Source: an uncultured Chlorobiaceae bacterium
Lineage (GTDB): Bacteria; Bacteroidota; Chlorobiia; Chlorobiales; Chlorobiaceae
Assembly: GCA_903824045.1 (NCBI GenBank)
Contig: CAIJVD010000037.1
Location: forward strand, 62,001-126,000
Direction of reading: 5' to 3'
Length of the DNA stretch: 64,000 nt
Shown: positions 45,030 through 55,533 of the stretch, in pieces
Layout: each line of letters opens with the position of its first letter
How positions within the stretch are numbered: the first letter of the stretch is position 1
Program-made: the position numbers and the translations under genes
The notes under the pieces: generated by a model
The model's database searches: none
What the model was told of the DNA's origin: nothing
The model's input: only the letters and a program-made list of their open reading frames with translations

Positions 45030-46019
45030 ATGGATTATAAAAAAGCCGGGGTCGATATCAGCGCTGGAGAGGAGTTTGTCCGCCTGATCAAGCCGCAGGT
45101 TCGCCAGACCTTCACACCGGGCGTCATAACCGATATCGGTGCTTTCGGGGGGTTCTTCCAGCCCGACTTCACCAGCTACACCAAACCGGTTCTGGTCAGC
45201 AGCATCGATGGGGTCGGCACGAAGCTCAAGATCGCCATCGAGCTCGGCATCTATGACACTGTCGGCGCCTGCCTTGTCAATCATTGCGTCAACGACATCC
45301 TTGTCTGCGGAGCAAAGCCGCTTTTCTTCCTTGACTACTATGCCTGCGGCAAGCTCTCTCCCGAGATCGCTGCAGCGGTCGTCACCGGGATGGTCAGCGC
45401 ATGCCGGCTCAACGGCTGCGCGCTTATCGGCGGAGAGACTGCCGAGATGCCCGGCGTCTATGATGTTGAGGATTTCGATCTTGCGGGCTCCATTGTCGGA
45501 GTGGTTGACCATTCGAAGATCATCAACGGCTCACGGATCACCGAGGGCGACATCCTTATCGGTCTTGCGTCGAACGGACTCCATACCAACGGTTATTCAC
45601 TGGCGAGGAAGGTTCTTGAAGGCCGGATGCAGGAGCGATTCCCGGGGCTTGAAGGATCGGCTGGCGAGGAACTTCTGAAGATGCACCGCTCCTACCTTTC
45701 GGTGATTGAGCCGTTTTTCGGCGCTCCGGAAGTCAAGGGGCTCTCCCATATTACCGGAGGGGGTCTCTTGGGCAATACCATGCGGATCGTTCCGGACGGG
45801 CTCAAGCTGGATGTCGAGTGGAGCTCATGGCCGGAGTTGCCGATCTTTGATATCATCCGCAGGGAGGGAGATGTTCCCGAAGAGGATATGCGGAGAACAT
45901 TCAACCTCGGTATAGGCCTTGTCATGGTTGTCGAGAGGAGTGCGGCCCCCGATCTGCTTGCCTCCTTGAAATCTCAAGGGGAAAATGCATATATTATTGG
46001 GCAGGTGTCCAAAAAGTGA
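45030..46019 (+). CDS. purM: Phosphoribosylformylglycinamidine cyclo-ligase
   Basis: A 329-residue AIR synthetase in purine synthesis. Typical stretches: [71 protein letters not shown] and LTHITGGG-like [19 protein letters not shown] is upstream of the ATG. It precedes plsY by 49 bases. Confidence 0.96.
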   Translation: MDYKKAGVDISAGEEFVRLIKPQVRQTFTPGVITDIGAFGGFFQPDFTSYTKPVLVSSIDGVGTKLKIAIELGIYDTVGACLVNHCVNDILVCGAKPLFFLDYYACGKLSPEIAAAVVTGMVSACRLNGCALIGGETAEMPGVYDVEDFDLAGSIVGVVDHSKIINGSRITEGDILIGLASNGLHTNGYSLARKVLEGRMQERFPGLEGSAGEELLKMHRSYLSVIEPFFGAPEVKGLSHITGGGLLGNTMRIVPDGLKLDVEWSSWPELPIFDIIRREGDVPEEDMRRTFNLGIGLVMVVERSAAPDLLASLKSQGENAYIIGQVSKK

Positions 46020-46068
46020 TACACTCTGCTCTCATAGTTCTGACATTAAGCAATAACCAGAAAGGCTT

Positions 46069-46776
46069 ATGCTGACGTTACTGGTCATTTTGATGGTGAG
46101 CTACCTCATCGGGTCCATTCCTACCAGCATTATTGCGGGCAGGATGCTCAAGGGTATTGATATCCGGCAGTTCGGCAGCGGCAATGCCGGCGGGACCAAC
46201 GCGTTCCGTGTGCTCGGCTGGAAAACCGGACTGACCGTTACGCTCATCGACATCGCCAAAGGGGTGATCGCCGCGGTTTCGGTGGTTGCGTTCTTCCGCT
46301 CTCATCCGATCGGGGCATTTCCCGACATGAACGAGGTCGCTCTGCGACTTCTTGCCGGAATGAGCGCGGTCATCGGTCACGTCTTCACCCTTTTTGCCGG
46401 CTTCAAGGGCGGAAAAGGCGTAAGCACGGCGGCCGGGATGCTGATCGGCATTGCACCGGTAAGCATGCTGATCGTTGTCGGCATCTTTCTTCTGACCGTC
46501 TATGTTTCACGATATGTCTCTGTCGCCTCGATTCTCGCGGCGCTCGCCTTCCCTCTCATCATAGCTATCCGCAAGTATATCTTTGAGCTTGGCGGCGGCC
46601 TCGACTACTATGTCCGGCTTTTTGGCGGGAAGCTCTACTTTCATGACAGTCTTGACTACCATCTCATGATATTCGGCCTTATTGTCGCGCTTGCTATCCT
46701 CTACACCCACCGGGCCAATATCAGGAGGCTGCTTTCCGGAACGGAAAACCGCGTGAAGTTCGGCAGGCATTCATAA
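46069..46776 (+). CDS. plsY: Acyl-phosphate:glycerol-3-phosphate acyltransferase
   Basis: A 235-residue integral membrane enzyme with five or so helices. Motifs: [41 protein letters not shown], the glycine-rich site of PlsY, and [19 protein letters not shown]. It makes lysophosphatidate from acyl-phosphate and glycerol-3-phosphate. gpsA, which makes the glycerol-3-phosphate, follows after 14 bases, so the pair supplies and uses the same substrate. Confidence 0.95.
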   Translation: MLTLLVILMVSYLIGSIPTSIIAGRMLKGIDIRQFGSGNAGGTNAFRVLGWKTGLTVTLIDIAKGVIAAVSVVAFFRSHPIGAFPDMNEVALRLLAGMSAVIGHVFTLFAGFKGGKGVSTAAGMLIGIAPVSMLIVVGIFLLTVYVSRYVSVASILAALAFPLIIAIRKYIFELGGGLDYYVRLFGGKLYFHDSLDYHLMIFGLIVALAILYTHRANIRRLLSGTENRVKFGRHS

Positions 46777-46790
46777 CCTCCAGAGCTACG

Positions 46791-47792
46791 ATGAATATTG
46801 CAGTACTGGGTGCCGGCAGCTGGGGCACCACGCTTGCCGTACTTCTTGCAAAGAAAGGCTACCCTGTGCGCCTCTGGGCTCACCGTCCGGAATTTGCCGC
46901 CAGGCTCAAGGCCGAGCGTGAAAACCAGCGCTATCTCAAGGGCGTCCTCTTTCCTGAAAACCTTCAGGTGTCGGATGACTTGCAGGGGAGTGTCTCCTCG
47001 GCTCAGATGATCGTCACCGCTGTTCCCTCCCAGGCGCTCAGGGAGACCGCCGAAGGTTTTCGCACTATCCCCCTCGCCGGGAAAATTTTTGTCAATGTGG
47101 CCAAGGGCATCGAGCTCGGCAGCGGAAAACGCATGTCGGAAGTGCTGCTCGAAGTGCTGCCCGCCCTTCATCCCTCACAGGTCGCCGCGCTCTACGGCCC
47201 GAGCCACGCCGAGGAGGTCTCGAGGGAGCAGCCGACCACCGTGGTGGCATCCTCTCCCTCGCTTGAGACCGCAGAGCGGGTTCAGGAGGTTTTTCATACA
47301 AGCATGTTCCGCGTCTACGTCAATACCGATATCATCGGCGTTGAGACGGCAGGTTCGGTAAAAAATATCATTGCCATTGCCGCGGGGATTTCGGATGGTA
47401 TTGGATATGGCGATAACGCCAAGGCGGCAATCATAACCCGCGGTCTTGCCGAGATTTCAAGGCTCTGTAAACGGCTCGGCGGCGATCCCGTAACGGTATC
47501 CGGCCTCTCGGGTATTGGCGATCTTGTCGTTACCTGCCTCAGCCGTCACAGCAGAAATCGCTACGTTGGCGAAGAGATCGGCAAGGGCCGGGCGCTCGAT
47601 GAAGTTATCGGAGAGATGAACATGGTGGCTGAAGGGGTGCTGAGTTCCAGGGCGGTTTACGAACTGAGCCGATCTCTTCAGGTCGAAATGCCGATAACCC
47701 AGGCGGTCTATGAGATGCTCTTTGAGCAGAAGGCGGTCCAGAAGGCGATTCTCGAGCTTATGACCAGGGAGCCGAAGCCCGAGCGGGACTGA
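46791..47792 (+). CDS. gpsA: Glycerol-3-phosphate dehydrogenase (NAD(P)+)
   Basis: A 333-residue enzyme that reduces dihydroxyacetone phosphate. The NAD fold is [19 protein letters not shown]; the [36 protein letters not shown] and [11 protein letters not shown] stretches carry the catalytic Lys and Asp. It is the last gene of purM-plsY-gpsA and converges on sixA with a seven-base gap. Confidence 0.96.
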   Translation: MNIAVLGAGSWGTTLAVLLAKKGYPVRLWAHRPEFAARLKAERENQRYLKGVLFPENLQVSDDLQGSVSSAQMIVTAVPSQALRETAEGFRTIPLAGKIFVNVAKGIELGSGKRMSEVLLEVLPALHPSQVAALYGPSHAEEVSREQPTTVVASSPSLETAERVQEVFHTSMFRVYVNTDIIGVETAGSVKNIIAIAAGISDGIGYGDNAKAAIITRGLAEISRLCKRLGGDPVTVSGLSGIGDLVVTCLSRHSRNRYVGEEIGKGRALDEVIGEMNMVAEGVLSSRAVYELSRSLQVEMPITQAVYEMLFEQKAVQKAILELMTREPKPERD

Positions 47793-47799
47793 ACCGCCG

Positions 47800-48291
47800 T
47801 CAGTGCTCTTTCGGATAGTGATACCAGGCCAGCTTTCCCTTCCCCCGTCCGGCACCTTCCCATGAATCGATCTCCAGGTCGATGCGCGCAATCCCGCAGG
47901 TTTCCATCGAGACGATACTCTTTCCTGCAAGCAGGTTGGCAAAGTCCGTTATGGTAGGGTTGTGCCCGAAAAGCATCGCAGTGGCGCAGCCGTCGGGTAT
48001 CTGCTGAAGGATGGTGAGCAACTCGGCGGTTCCTCCGTGATAGATATCAAGAAGAGGGAGCATCCTCTCTCTGGGGTATCCAAGGGTGTCGCAAAAGATC
48101 TCCGCTGTGGTGATCGCCCGGTTTGCGGGGCTTGAAATGACGAGCTCCGGCAGCACGCCCTCGTCGTTAATCAACTCAGCCATCCGCGGTGCACTTCTCC
48201 TGCCCTGCTCGTTCAGGGGGCGCTCAAAATCGCTGGTGTTTGCATTGTCCCAGCCTGACTTGGCGTGGCGGACAAGATAGATTGTCTTCAT
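47800..48291 (-). CDS. sixA: SixA-like phosphohistidine phosphatase
   Basis: A 163-residue histidine phosphatase with the RHG-type motif at the start, IYLVRHAKSGWDN, and the second His in MLFGHNPTITDFANL. LVISSPANRAITTAEIF is the usual middle stretch. SixA removes phosphate from His-containing phosphotransfer domains or, in some bacteria, from PTS-Ntr. Its ATG overlaps the stop of nagZ by four bases, so they are co-translated. Confidence 0.92.
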   Translation of the reverse strand: MKTIYLVRHAKSGWDNANTSDFERPLNEQGRRSAPRMAELINDEGVLPELVISSPANRAITTAEIFCDTLGYPRERMLPLLDIYHGGTAELLTILQQIPDGCATAMLFGHNPTITDFANLLAGKSIVSMETCGIARIDLEIDSWEGAGRGKGKLAWYHYPKEH

Positions 48292-49412
48292 CGGCGTGGT
48301 ATGAGGTAGCGTTGCTTGAGTTCCATGATTCTCCGGTATGAACAGTCAATGCGCTCCCGGGATATAATGTTGCACTGAACCAGCGAGCGGATGATCTCCG
48401 CGGCTTTAGAGGCAGCAAGGGGATCCCAGGCGGTGTTGTTGCCGAACACCAGAATGTCGACTCCGGCGTCAATGGCAAGGCGGATTGCGCTTTCAAGGCC
48501 GTAATGGGCGGCAATGGCATTCATCTGCATGTCATCACTCACAATGACTCCCCTGAATCCGATTTTTTTGCGGAGCAGCCCGTCGAGGGTAGCTTTTGAG
48601 AGCGTCGCCGGATAGAGTGGGTCGAGCTTGGCATTGAAGACATGGCCGGTCATAATGGCATCACAGTATCCCGAGGCGACAAGCGAGCTGTAGGGTTCCA
48701 GCTCCTTGTCCGACCAGCTCAGGGTGACATCGGTGAAGTCGAGATGCGTGTCGGTTGAAGAGCTCCCGTGACCGGGGAAGTGCTTCAGGGTTGCGATAAT
48801 GCCCTCCTGATGGAAGGCATCGACCGAAAGGCGGATGTTGCGGGTTGCGACCTCAGGATCACTTGAAAAACTTCTCTGTAGCCTCCCTATGACGGGGTTG
48901 TCGGGATTGGTGTCGAGATCGGCAACCGGCGCGAGGTTCATGCCGATATGCATCGCTTTAAGCGTCCTGGCAGACTCTCTTGCGGCCCAGGATGTGCTAT
49001 CCCGATTGTCGATCATCCCGAGTTCGGCAGCTGTTTTGCTTGGCGGAAACCCCATTGCCGGCTTGAGGCGGCTGACCCGTCCTCCCTCCTGGTCGACGGC
49101 GATAAGGAGCGGAATCTTCGACAGGCGCTGAAGCTCAAGCGTCAGGCTGGCAAGCTGCCCAGGCGAGCTGATGTTACGCTGCGCCGAGCGGGAGGGCACG
49201 TCATAGTCGAAGAGGACAACTCCCCCGATCTGCCGCTCCTCGATGTCTGCCGTAATTTGAGGAGAGTCCTCAACCCTCAGGCCTCTGAAACCGATCATCA
49301 GCATCTGTCCGATTTTGATGGAGAGGCTGTCGGGGCGCTCTCCGGCCGGAAGCGGCCTCGGGATCATCAAAATCAGAAGCAGGGTCGCTGCCGCGAACGA
49401 TAGTTTTTTCAT
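48288..49412 (-). CDS. nagZ: Glycoside hydrolase family 3 beta-N-acetylglucosaminidase (NagZ-like)
   Basis: A 374-residue GH3 enzyme. The N-terminus is a signal-like helix (LSFAAATLLLILMIPRPLPAG), so it is probably periplasmic or membrane-bound, unlike cytoplasmic E. coli NagZ. Motifs: LLIAVDQEGGRVSRLKP, TLKHFPGHGSSSTDTHLD (the His-loop of NagZ), and the nucleophile Asp in GVIVSDDMQMNAIAAHYG. It takes GlcNAc from muropeptides. It overlaps sixA. Confidence 0.92.
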   Translation of the reverse strand: MKKLSFAAATLLLILMIPRPLPAGERPDSLSIKIGQMLMIGFRGLRVEDSPQITADIEERQIGGVVLFDYDVPSRSAQRNISSPGQLASLTLELQRLSKIPLLIAVDQEGGRVSRLKPAMGFPPSKTAAELGMIDNRDSTSWAARESARTLKAMHIGMNLAPVADLDTNPDNPVIGRLQRSFSSDPEVATRNIRLSVDAFHQEGIIATLKHFPGHGSSSTDTHLDFTDVTLSWSDKELEPYSSLVASGYCDAIMTGHVFNAKLDPLYPATLSKATLDGLLRKKIGFRGVIVSDDMQMNAIAAHYGLESAIRLAIDAGVDILVFGNNTAWDPLAASKAAEIIRSLVQCNIISRERIDCSYRRIMELKQRYLIPRR

Positions 49413-49440
49413 GGGAGAGCGGTTGATGCAAGGGAGGCCG

Positions 49441-50763
49441 TCAGGCCGTTTTCTTTTCTATTGTCAATTCGCCGCCGGAAACATCGATGGCGACCTCGTC
49501 CCCCTCCTGCACCTCGCCCGAAAGGATCTTTTCGGAAACCCGGTTGGTTATTTTTCGCTGCATGACCCGTTTAAGCGGCCGTGCGCCGAATGCGGGATCG
49601 AACCCGGCATTGGCAATCCACTCAAGTGCGCCGTCGGAAATACTCAGGTTGATATGCTGGCGCATTGCCATTTCGCCGATACGGTTGAACTGGATCAGCA
49701 CAATTTTCTTCAGCTCTTCACGAGAGAGCGGCGTAAAGAGGATGATTTCGTCGATACGGTTCAGAAACTCGGGGCGTACCTGCTGCTTCAACAGCCCGAA
49801 GAGCTTCTCCTGGAGAGAGGAAAGCACCGCATCCCTCTTTGAACCGTCCAGCTTTGCCATCTCGGCCTGTATCAGCTGCGCGCCGATGTTGCTGGTCATG
49901 ATGATGATGGTGTTCTTGAAGTTGACCGTGTGCCCCTTGCTGTCGGTCAGACGGCCATCGTCAAGGATCTGCAGAAGAATGTTGAACACATCGGGGTGCG
50001 CCTTTTCAATTTCGTCGAGCAGCACCACGGCAAAAGGCTTCCTTCTGACCGCTTCGGTCAGCTGGCCCCCCTCCTCATAGCCTATATAACCCGGAGGCGC
50101 TCCGACGAGCCGGCTGACGTTGTGTGATTCCATGTACTCGCTCATGTCTATGCGGATCATCGCATCCTCGTCATCGAAGAGGTAATCGGCAAGCGCCCGG
50201 GCAAGTTCGGTCTTGCCGACGCCGGTCGGCCCAAGAAAGATGAATGAGCCGATAGGCCGCTTTTCGTCGCCCATGCCTGCGCGCGAGCGCTTGACCGCAT
50301 CGCTCACCGCCGTGACGGCTTCATCCTGGCCGATCACCCTGCTGTGCAGCTCCTTTTCGATGAAGAGCAGTTTCTGGCGCTCCGACTGGAGCATCTTGCT
50401 GACCGGAATGCCGGTCCATCTCGAAACGATGTCGGCAATGTCCTCGGCATCGATCTCCTCCTTCATGATCAAATCGCCCGAGGCTTTCTTCTCTTCAATT
50501 TTCAGCCTGTTCTCCTCAACTTCCCGTTCTATCTGTGCGATTTTGCCGTATCGGATCTCGGCTACCTTGCCGTAGTCACCCTGGCGTTCTGCCTCTTCGG
50601 CCTCGACACGAAGCCGTTCAATTTCGGCTTTCAGGCTTCGTGCCGACTGAATGAGCGCCTTCTCGCCATCCCAGCGGGCCTTTATGATGGTCTGCTCCTC
50701 TACAAGATCAGCGAGCTGTTTCTCTATATCTGCCAACCTTTGTTTTGTATCGGCCGTGCTCAT
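49441..50763 (-). CDS. Stand-alone C-terminal half of ClpB (middle domain, NBD2, C-terminal domain)
   Basis: A 440-residue AAA+ protein. It begins inside the ClpB coiled-coil region ([17 protein letters not shown], then [14 protein letters not shown]) and continues with the second ATPase: [14 protein letters not shown], Walker [15 protein letters not shown], Walker [15 protein letters not shown], sensor 1 TSN, and pore loop GYIGYEEGG. Sensor 2 GARPLKR is present. The N-domain and NBD1, about 430 residues in E. coli ClpB, are missing, and no upstream frame encodes them. The family's full role is disaggregation with DnaK; whether this half works alone, or with a second full ClpB elsewhere, is unknown. 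Confidence 0.92.
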   Translation of the reverse strand: MSTADTKQRLADIEKQLADLVEEQTIIKARWDGEKALIQSARSLKAEIERLRVEAEEAERQGDYGKVAEIRYGKIAQIEREVEENRLKIEEKKASGDLIMKEEIDAEDIADIVSRWTGIPVSKMLQSERQKLLFIEKELHSRVIGQDEAVTAVSDAVKRSRAGMGDEKRPIGSFIFLGPTGVGKTELARALADYLFDDEDAMIRIDMSEYMESHNVSRLVGAPPGYIGYEEGGQLTEAVRRKPFAVVLLDEIEKAHPDVFNILLQILDDGRLTDSKGHTVNFKNTIIIMTSNIGAQLIQAEMAKLDGSKRDAVLSSLQEKLFGLLKQQVRPEFLNRIDEIILFTPLSREELKKIVLIQFNRIGEMAMRQHINLSISDGALEWIANAGFDPAFGARPLKRVMQRKITNRVSEKILSGEVQEGDEVAIDVSGGELTIEKKTA

Positions 50764-50816
50764 CTCTTTTTCCTGTTTGATTCCGGAGTGTGAATAGGAA
50801 ATATTGATTAAATTTA

Positions 50817-51713
50817 ATGCTTAATGATTCAATGTCACAACGGGCCGTTACTTTAAGCCCTAAAAATATAACGGGTAACAACGTGCAAAAGTTCTCGATC
50901 GGCTCTATCCAGGTTCCAGACGACAGCTTCCCGCTTATTATTGCCGGTCCCTGCGTTATCGAAAGCAGGGCAATGGCCATCGAGACGGCCGAAGAGCTCC
51001 AGAAGATAAGCCGCTCTGAAGGGGTTCGTTTCATTTTCAAGGGCTCCTACCGGAAGGCAAACCGGACCTCCGGCGCTTCATTCACCGGTATCGGCGATAT
51101 CGAGGCGCTTGAGGTGCTTGCCGAGATCCGCCAGACCTACGGCATGCCGGTCGTTACCGATGTGCATGAAACCAAAGAGATTCTCCTTGCCTCCCGGTAC
51201 GTCGACGTTCTGCAGATTCCGGCTTTTCTCTGCCGTCAGACCGAGCTTCTGGTTGCCGCCGGCGAAAGCGGCCTCTGTGTCAACATCAAGAAGGGGCAGT
51301 TTATGGCTCCCGAGGATATGGCGCTTGCTGCAGTCAAGGTGCAGCAGACCGGCAACAGCAGAATCATGCTGACCGAACGGGGCTCCAGCTTCGGTTACCA
51401 CAACCTTGTGGTCGATTTCAGGGGGCTTGCCAAAATGGCTGAGGCAGGATATCCCGTTCTCTACGACGCCACCCACAGCCTTCAGCTTCCCGGAGCCGGC
51501 CAGGGCGTTTCGGGGGGTGAGCGGGAGTATATGATTCCCCTTGCCAGGGCGGCCGTTGCTGCCGGGGTGAACGGTCTGTTTTTTGAGGTTCATCCGGACC
51601 CTTCCAAAGCACTTTCGGATTCGGCTACACAGGTAGCACTCTCTGATTTTGGCGCTATCGTCATGCAGCTTCTGCACCTCTACCGGTGCGTGCACTCTCT
51701 TCAATCACTCTAA
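50817..51713 (+). CDS. kdsA: 2-dehydro-3-deoxyphosphooctonate aldolase (KDO-8-P synthase)
   Basis: A 298-residue TIM-barrel enzyme that joins PEP and arabinose-5-P to KDO-8-phosphate, for lipopolysaccharide. Motifs: [64 protein letters not shown], and [18 protein letters not shown]. The N-terminus is uncertain: ATGs at 50817 and 50832 or a GTG at about 50886 are possible; family members usually begin near [10 protein letters not shown]. It is divergent from the ClpB-half gene and followed by the KdsC-like gene. Confidence 0.94.
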   Translation: MLNDSMSQRAVTLSPKNITGNNVQKFSIGSIQVPDDSFPLIIAGPCVIESRAMAIETAEELQKISRSEGVRFIFKGSYRKANRTSGASFTGIGDIEALEVLAEIRQTYGMPVVTDVHETKEILLASRYVDVLQIPAFLCRQTELLVAAGESGLCVNIKKGQFMAPEDMALAAVKVQQTGNSRIMLTERGSSFGYHNLVVDFRGLAKMAEAGYPVLYDATHSLQLPGAGQGVSGGEREYMIPLARAAVAAGVNGLFFEVHPDPSKALSDSATQVALSDFGAIVMQLLHLYRCVHSLQSL

Positions 51714-51751
51714 AACCCCACACTATTTTGGCAGGTTTTCAGTATTTCGGG

Positions 51752-52303
51752 ATGGAGCCTTCTCAGGCGGACCCATCCTCAAGGGTGGAGCAGGCCCTCA
51801 AAGCTGTCCGGGCGCTCCTCTTTCCTGTTGACGGCGTTCTGAACGGTGGCCGCATAACCTTCGACAGCCGGGGCGGCGAGCTCTCTTCTCTCTCGGTCAG
51901 GGATGCGGTTGCCATAAGGGAGGCCGCTCGTCAGGGGCTTCGCATCGCCATTGTTTCCGGAAGGGATGCCGAGGTCTACCGCCCGCTGCTCGAAGAGCTG
52001 GGCGTGGAGGATCTCTATCTCTCGTCGGGCGATCCGCTTCAGGCCTATGAGGCATTTCGCGAGGCCCATGAATTGACCGACGACGAGTGCGCCTATATCG
52101 GGGATGATATCGGAGATATTGCGGTGCTCGAAAAGGTCGGGTTTCCTGCTACCCCTATCGACGGCGCCGATTATCTCAGAAACCGTGTGGGTTATATCTC
52201 CGGATATGAGGGGGGGAAGGGTTGCGTCAGGGAGATTGTCGAGCTCATTCTCATGCAACAGGGCAAGTGGCCCTATATTGATCGCCCCGAAACGGAGGAG
52301 TGA
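51752..52303 (+). CDS. KdsC-like HAD protein lacking the nucleophilic aspartate
   Basis: A 183-residue protein of the KdsC (KDO-8-phosphate phosphatase) type. It shares the KdsC landmarks GGELSSLSVRDAVAI, IAIVSGRDAEVY (motif II), YIGDDIGDIAVLEKVG (motif IV), and ends with the family's GKGCVREIVELILMQQGKW. Motif I, normally DVDGVLTDG, is read from the bases as FPVDGVLNGG. The first Asp, which takes the phosphate, is Pro, and the later Asp is also gone. It is predicted to be inactive as a phosphatase. It follows kdsA by 38 bases, the place of kdsC. A GTG at 51686 is another possible start. Confidence 0.8.
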   Translation: MEPSQADPSSRVEQALKAVRALLFPVDGVLNGGRITFDSRGGELSSLSVRDAVAIREAARQGLRIAIVSGRDAEVYRPLLEELGVEDLYLSSGDPLQAYEAFREAHELTDDECAYIGDDIGDIAVLEKVGFPATPIDGADYLRNRVGYISGYEGGKGCVREIVELILMQQGKWPYIDRPETEE

Positions 52304-52321
52304 TTGCTCCTCCAGGCGTTC

Positions 52322-53758
52322 TCAGCGTGTTGCGGCAACGGCGGCCGGATTCATAACTCCGGCGGTCTCTTCCAGAGAGAGCACTCCTACGATATTGGTG
52401 CCGTGGTTAGGCTCGATATGGACGTCTCCGCGATACTCCTCCCCCTTTTCCAGCGCCGCTTCAAGCGCGGCGATTTTGCCGAGCAGACTGTATGCCGCCG
52501 ATTGCGGCGTCGAGCATGATACCGGCGGGTTTTCCCGCCCATGCATCTGGTAACCGGCAGGAAGCTCCACCTCATCCGGATAGTCGTGCCAGTGGGTCAT
52601 TGATGCACCCTGCAGGGCAAGATGGACGGGGAAGATGGCATCGGGCTGCTCCGCCAGAAGGATGCTTGCCACGAAGGCGTTGCCGAGCGCATGCGCCAGG
52701 ATGGTGAGGGTATCGAAGGAGGGTCTGACGGCACTTCCGGCCTCCGCCGGCTGAGGGGTTTTCATATAGGCCCTGCCTTTGCGGATCCCTATCTCCACAA
52801 GATCATGCTGAGGGTCGAGCTGGTGTTTGCGGCATCCCGAGCGGGTAGTTATTACCGAGACCTCCGGCACCTTCACCAGAAAGCACTCTCCACGAATGGT
52901 TATCGTCACATGACCTTCAAGCGTGAGGGGCTCACTGCATCTCGTTGCGGGCTCGACGGCAACCGGAAGCTGGCGGGCAAAAAATCCGTAGCTCATCCCG
53001 CTGCGCTGGTCGAGGTAGCGGGCGACGATGCGCTGGTAAAAACCGCTTCGGTATTCAAGATCACGGGTGGATGTATGGGTAACAAGGGCGGCGTTCTGCT
53101 GCCACAGTTCGCTGCACTGCAGAAAATCCCGGGCGACCGAATCGAAGAGAGGGGTGTGTGTTTGAAGTTCACCCTCGAGGATGTCGATATCTTCAGCTCT
53201 TGGCGGCACAACCTGGGCGGTGAGTTTCGGTACCAGCGTGCAGCGCACATCCTCGATGGATGGCTCGGGCGAGTTGAAGGTTACCACGCCTCCGTTCATG
53301 GTGCAGATGGTCCATGAGTCGTCGGTGACGAAGAAGAGGATGTGGACCATGTCGCGCGCAAGGCGCCGGACAATGGCGTCAAGGCGCTCCTGGGGCAGTG
53401 AGTCGGATGAGAGGGGGGGCGGCTCATCATAGATACCGACAATGATGTTGTTGTAAAGCGTCGAGACCCGGTTGATGGCAAGCCGGTCATCGGGGAAGAT
53501 GCCGGGCGCGAAAATGACCGTGCCGCCCATAAACCTCCCGTCGCTGCCCGAAGCCTCCTCTGGAGTGAGCACAGTGATGCCGAGGGCTTCAAATGCCTTT
53601 TCCAGGGCCGTAGAGAAGGCTCTGAGCCTTGGCGTGAGCTGGGGTGCGGGATAGATGACAGGCCTGATTTTCCTGCACATGGCGTCGACGCCGAGCGGCG
53701 TCTGGGGCGAAATGCCGAGGAGCTGATGGAGCGAGCCCGTACTGATGCTTGTCCTCAT
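52322..53758 (-). CDS. Protein of unknown function (478 aa)
   Basis: I do not recognise this family. The ATG at 53758 is chosen because the longer track start (53860) runs into nadK. No signal peptide or membrane helix is seen. An N-terminal part (to about residue 170) has alternating strands and helices: VIYPAPQLTPRLRAF, GGTVIFAPG, NIIVGIYDEPPPL and ILFFVTDDSWTICTMNGG. A later part has WHDYPDEVELPAGYQMHG, and NHGTNIVGVLSLEETAG near the end. It is transcribed in line with nadK, 46 bases downstream of it, so it may be co-expressed. Function is open. Confidence 0.75.
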   Translation of the reverse strand: MRTSISTGSLHQLLGISPQTPLGVDAMCRKIRPVIYPAPQLTPRLRAFSTALEKAFEALGITVLTPEEASGSDGRFMGGTVIFAPGIFPDDRLAINRVSTLYNNIIVGIYDEPPPLSSDSLPQERLDAIVRRLARDMVHILFFVTDDSWTICTMNGGVVTFNSPEPSIEDVRCTLVPKLTAQVVPPRAEDIDILEGELQTHTPLFDSVARDFLQCSELWQQNAALVTHTSTRDLEYRSGFYQRIVARYLDQRSGMSYGFFARQLPVAVEPATRCSEPLTLEGHVTITIRGECFLVKVPEVSVITTRSGCRKHQLDPQHDLVEIGIRKGRAYMKTPQPAEAGSAVRPSFDTLTILAHALGNAFVASILLAEQPDAIFPVHLALQGASMTHWHDYPDEVELPAGYQMHGRENPPVSCSTPQSAAYSLLGKIAALEAALEKGEEYRGDVHIEPNHGTNIVGVLSLEETAGVMNPAAVAATR

Positions 53759-53804
53759 AACGATGGTGTCCGGGATCTGTTCTGAATGTGGGGAGGCGAG
53801 CCGG

Positions 53805-54662
53805 TTACTGGTCGGAGTTGTGCTCTCTGCCCCAGAGGAGCTTTGAACGCAGGATTTCACAGTAATCGCGTTTTTCGTTTGCTACCAGATGGATCGCTTC
53901 GGGCGATTTTCTTACCGTCACGATCTCCTGCGGGTTGAGCATTCTGACAAGCTGGCCGTCGCAGTTGAGCGGAAACTCCCCGTCAGGTGCGTCGACCGAT
54001 ACCTCGATCTTCTTCTCGTCGCTGATGACGATAGGCCGCACGGTCAGCATGTGCGGGCAGATCGGCGTTATGACAAAGACACTTGATTTCGGGGCAATGA
54101 TGGGGCCTCCTGCCGACATGGAGTAGGCTGTCGAACCGGTTGAAGTGGCAATAATGATGCCGTCGGCCCGGTATGAGCTGAGCAGTTCGCCATCCAGCTT
54201 GATGACGAAAGTGGGAATGCGGGGGTAGGCGCCCTTCTCGATGACCACATCGTTCAGTGCCCTGAAGGGCGGCATCCCGTTTCCCTGCTGGATTGAGGCT
54301 TCAAGCTGCGAACGGTTATGGATCGAGTAGGTTCCGTTAAGCACCCGCTCAATCGCGGGGAACATTTCGTCTCTGGTAAACTCTGTCAAAAAGCCAAGAT
54401 AACCGACATTGATGCCGATGACAGGCTTGGTCATTGCAGAGTGCGAGGTGATCAGGAGCGTTCCGTCTCCTCCCAGGGAGATGAATGCGTCGCACTGCCG
54501 GTTGAGCTCCTCGATTGGCGCTGAAGTCAGAATTCCCAGTTTTTCGGCAGAGCGGGTTTCGAAGATATAGCTGATGCCCCGCTCGTCAAGCCATGCGGCC
54601 AGTGCTCGCGAAAGCTCGAGCGCGATCTCCCTTGAAACATTGACGACAATCGCAAATTTCAT
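53805..54662 (-). CDS. nadK: NAD kinase
   Basis: A 285-residue kinase that makes NADP from NAD. The GGDG motif is in [16 protein letters not shown], and the NAD-site stretches [20 protein letters not shown] and [17 protein letters not shown] are typical. Its ATG overlaps the tyrA stop by four bases. Confidence 0.95.
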   Translation of the reverse strand: MKFAIVVNVSREIALELSRALAAWLDERGISYIFETRSAEKLGILTSAPIEELNRQCDAFISLGGDGTLLITSHSAMTKPVIGINVGYLGFLTEFTRDEMFPAIERVLNGTYSIHNRSQLEASIQQGNGMPPFRALNDVVIEKGAYPRIPTFVIKLDGELLSSYRADGIIIATSTGSTAYSMSAGGPIIAPKSSVFVITPICPHMLTVRPIVISDEKKIEVSVDAPDGEFPLNCDGQLVRMLNPQEIVTVRKSPEAIHLVANEKRDYCEILRSKLLWGREHNSDQ

Positions 54663-55528
54663 GGCCGGTTTATCTCTTTAAGCGTTTGGAAAAGCCGGTT
54701 TGCCTCACCGAATCGCGATTCGAGGCGCTCAAGGTCGAGACGGCGTACCTCGCCGGACATTCCGGCAAGCTCTGCCGAAAAACGGTCAAGCTGGTCGGCA
54801 ATGTTATCGCTGTTGGTGGCGATGATATCCCGCCATATCTGCCATGAGCTTCCCGCCAGTCTTGCCAGCGTCGCAAATCCCGGCCCCGAAGTGCCGAGAG
54901 AGTCTTTGCAGTGGGTCACCAGAAGCGTTGAGAGGAGCTGGGGCAGGTGGCTTGTTTTTGCGACGATGCGGTCATGTTCGTCGGGGGTCATAGAGAGCGT
55001 TACGCAGCCTGCGGATTCCAGAAGGCTGCAGAGAAAGAGTCCGCGCGGGGTCGCAAGCAGGCCGTTTTCGTCACAGAGGATGACACGTCGGCCGCGGAGC
55101 AGCTCTTCGTGGCTCTCACTGTACCCATGCTGCTCCTTTCCCGCCATAGGGTGCATGCCGATAAAGGGAAGGGCAAGCGCTCTTGCCTTTTGGGCGATAA
55201 AGGATTTTGTGCTCGACACGTCGCTGACCAGCGTTGAGGGAGGAGCATAGTGCTTGATCTCCTCGAGCAGGAGGATGTTGACTTCGACCGGAGCCGAAAG
55301 AATGATAAGGTCGGCAGAGTAGAGGAGGGTTTTATCCTCCTCAAACCGGTCGAGACCGAGGGAGGCGACGCATGCGCGGTCGGAAGGGGTGAGGTTTGGG
55401 TCAAAGCCCTGAAAAAGAATGTTGCTTTCCACCGCCAGCGGAGCGCGTTTCAATGCGCGCAACAGCGACATTCCAATCAGGCCGAGGCCGATGAACGAGA
55501 TGCTCCGGATGGGGGGCTGTGTGCTCAT
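54659..55528 (-). CDS. tyrA: Prephenate dehydrogenase
   Basis: A 289-residue dehydrogenase of tyrosine synthesis. The NAD site is [31 protein letters not shown] stretch and the [14 protein letters not shown] motif (His of the active site) follow. It is a short form without a chorismate mutase or ACT domain, so feedback is not obvious from sequence. It overlaps nadK by four bases. Confidence 0.94.
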   Translation of the reverse strand: MSTQPPIRSISFIGLGLIGMSLLRALKRAPLAVESNILFQGFDPNLTPSDRACVASLGLDRFEEDKTLLYSADLIILSAPVEVNILLLEEIKHYAPPSTLVSDVSSTKSFIAQKARALALPFIGMHPMAGKEQHGYSESHEELLRGRRVILCDENGLLATPRGLFLCSLLESAGCVTLSMTPDEHDRIVAKTSHLPQLLSTLLVTHCKDSLGTSGPGFATLARLAGSSWQIWRDIIATNSDNIADQLDRFSAELAGMSGEVRRLDLERLESRFGEANRLFQTLKEINRP

Positions 55529-55533
55529 CGCCT

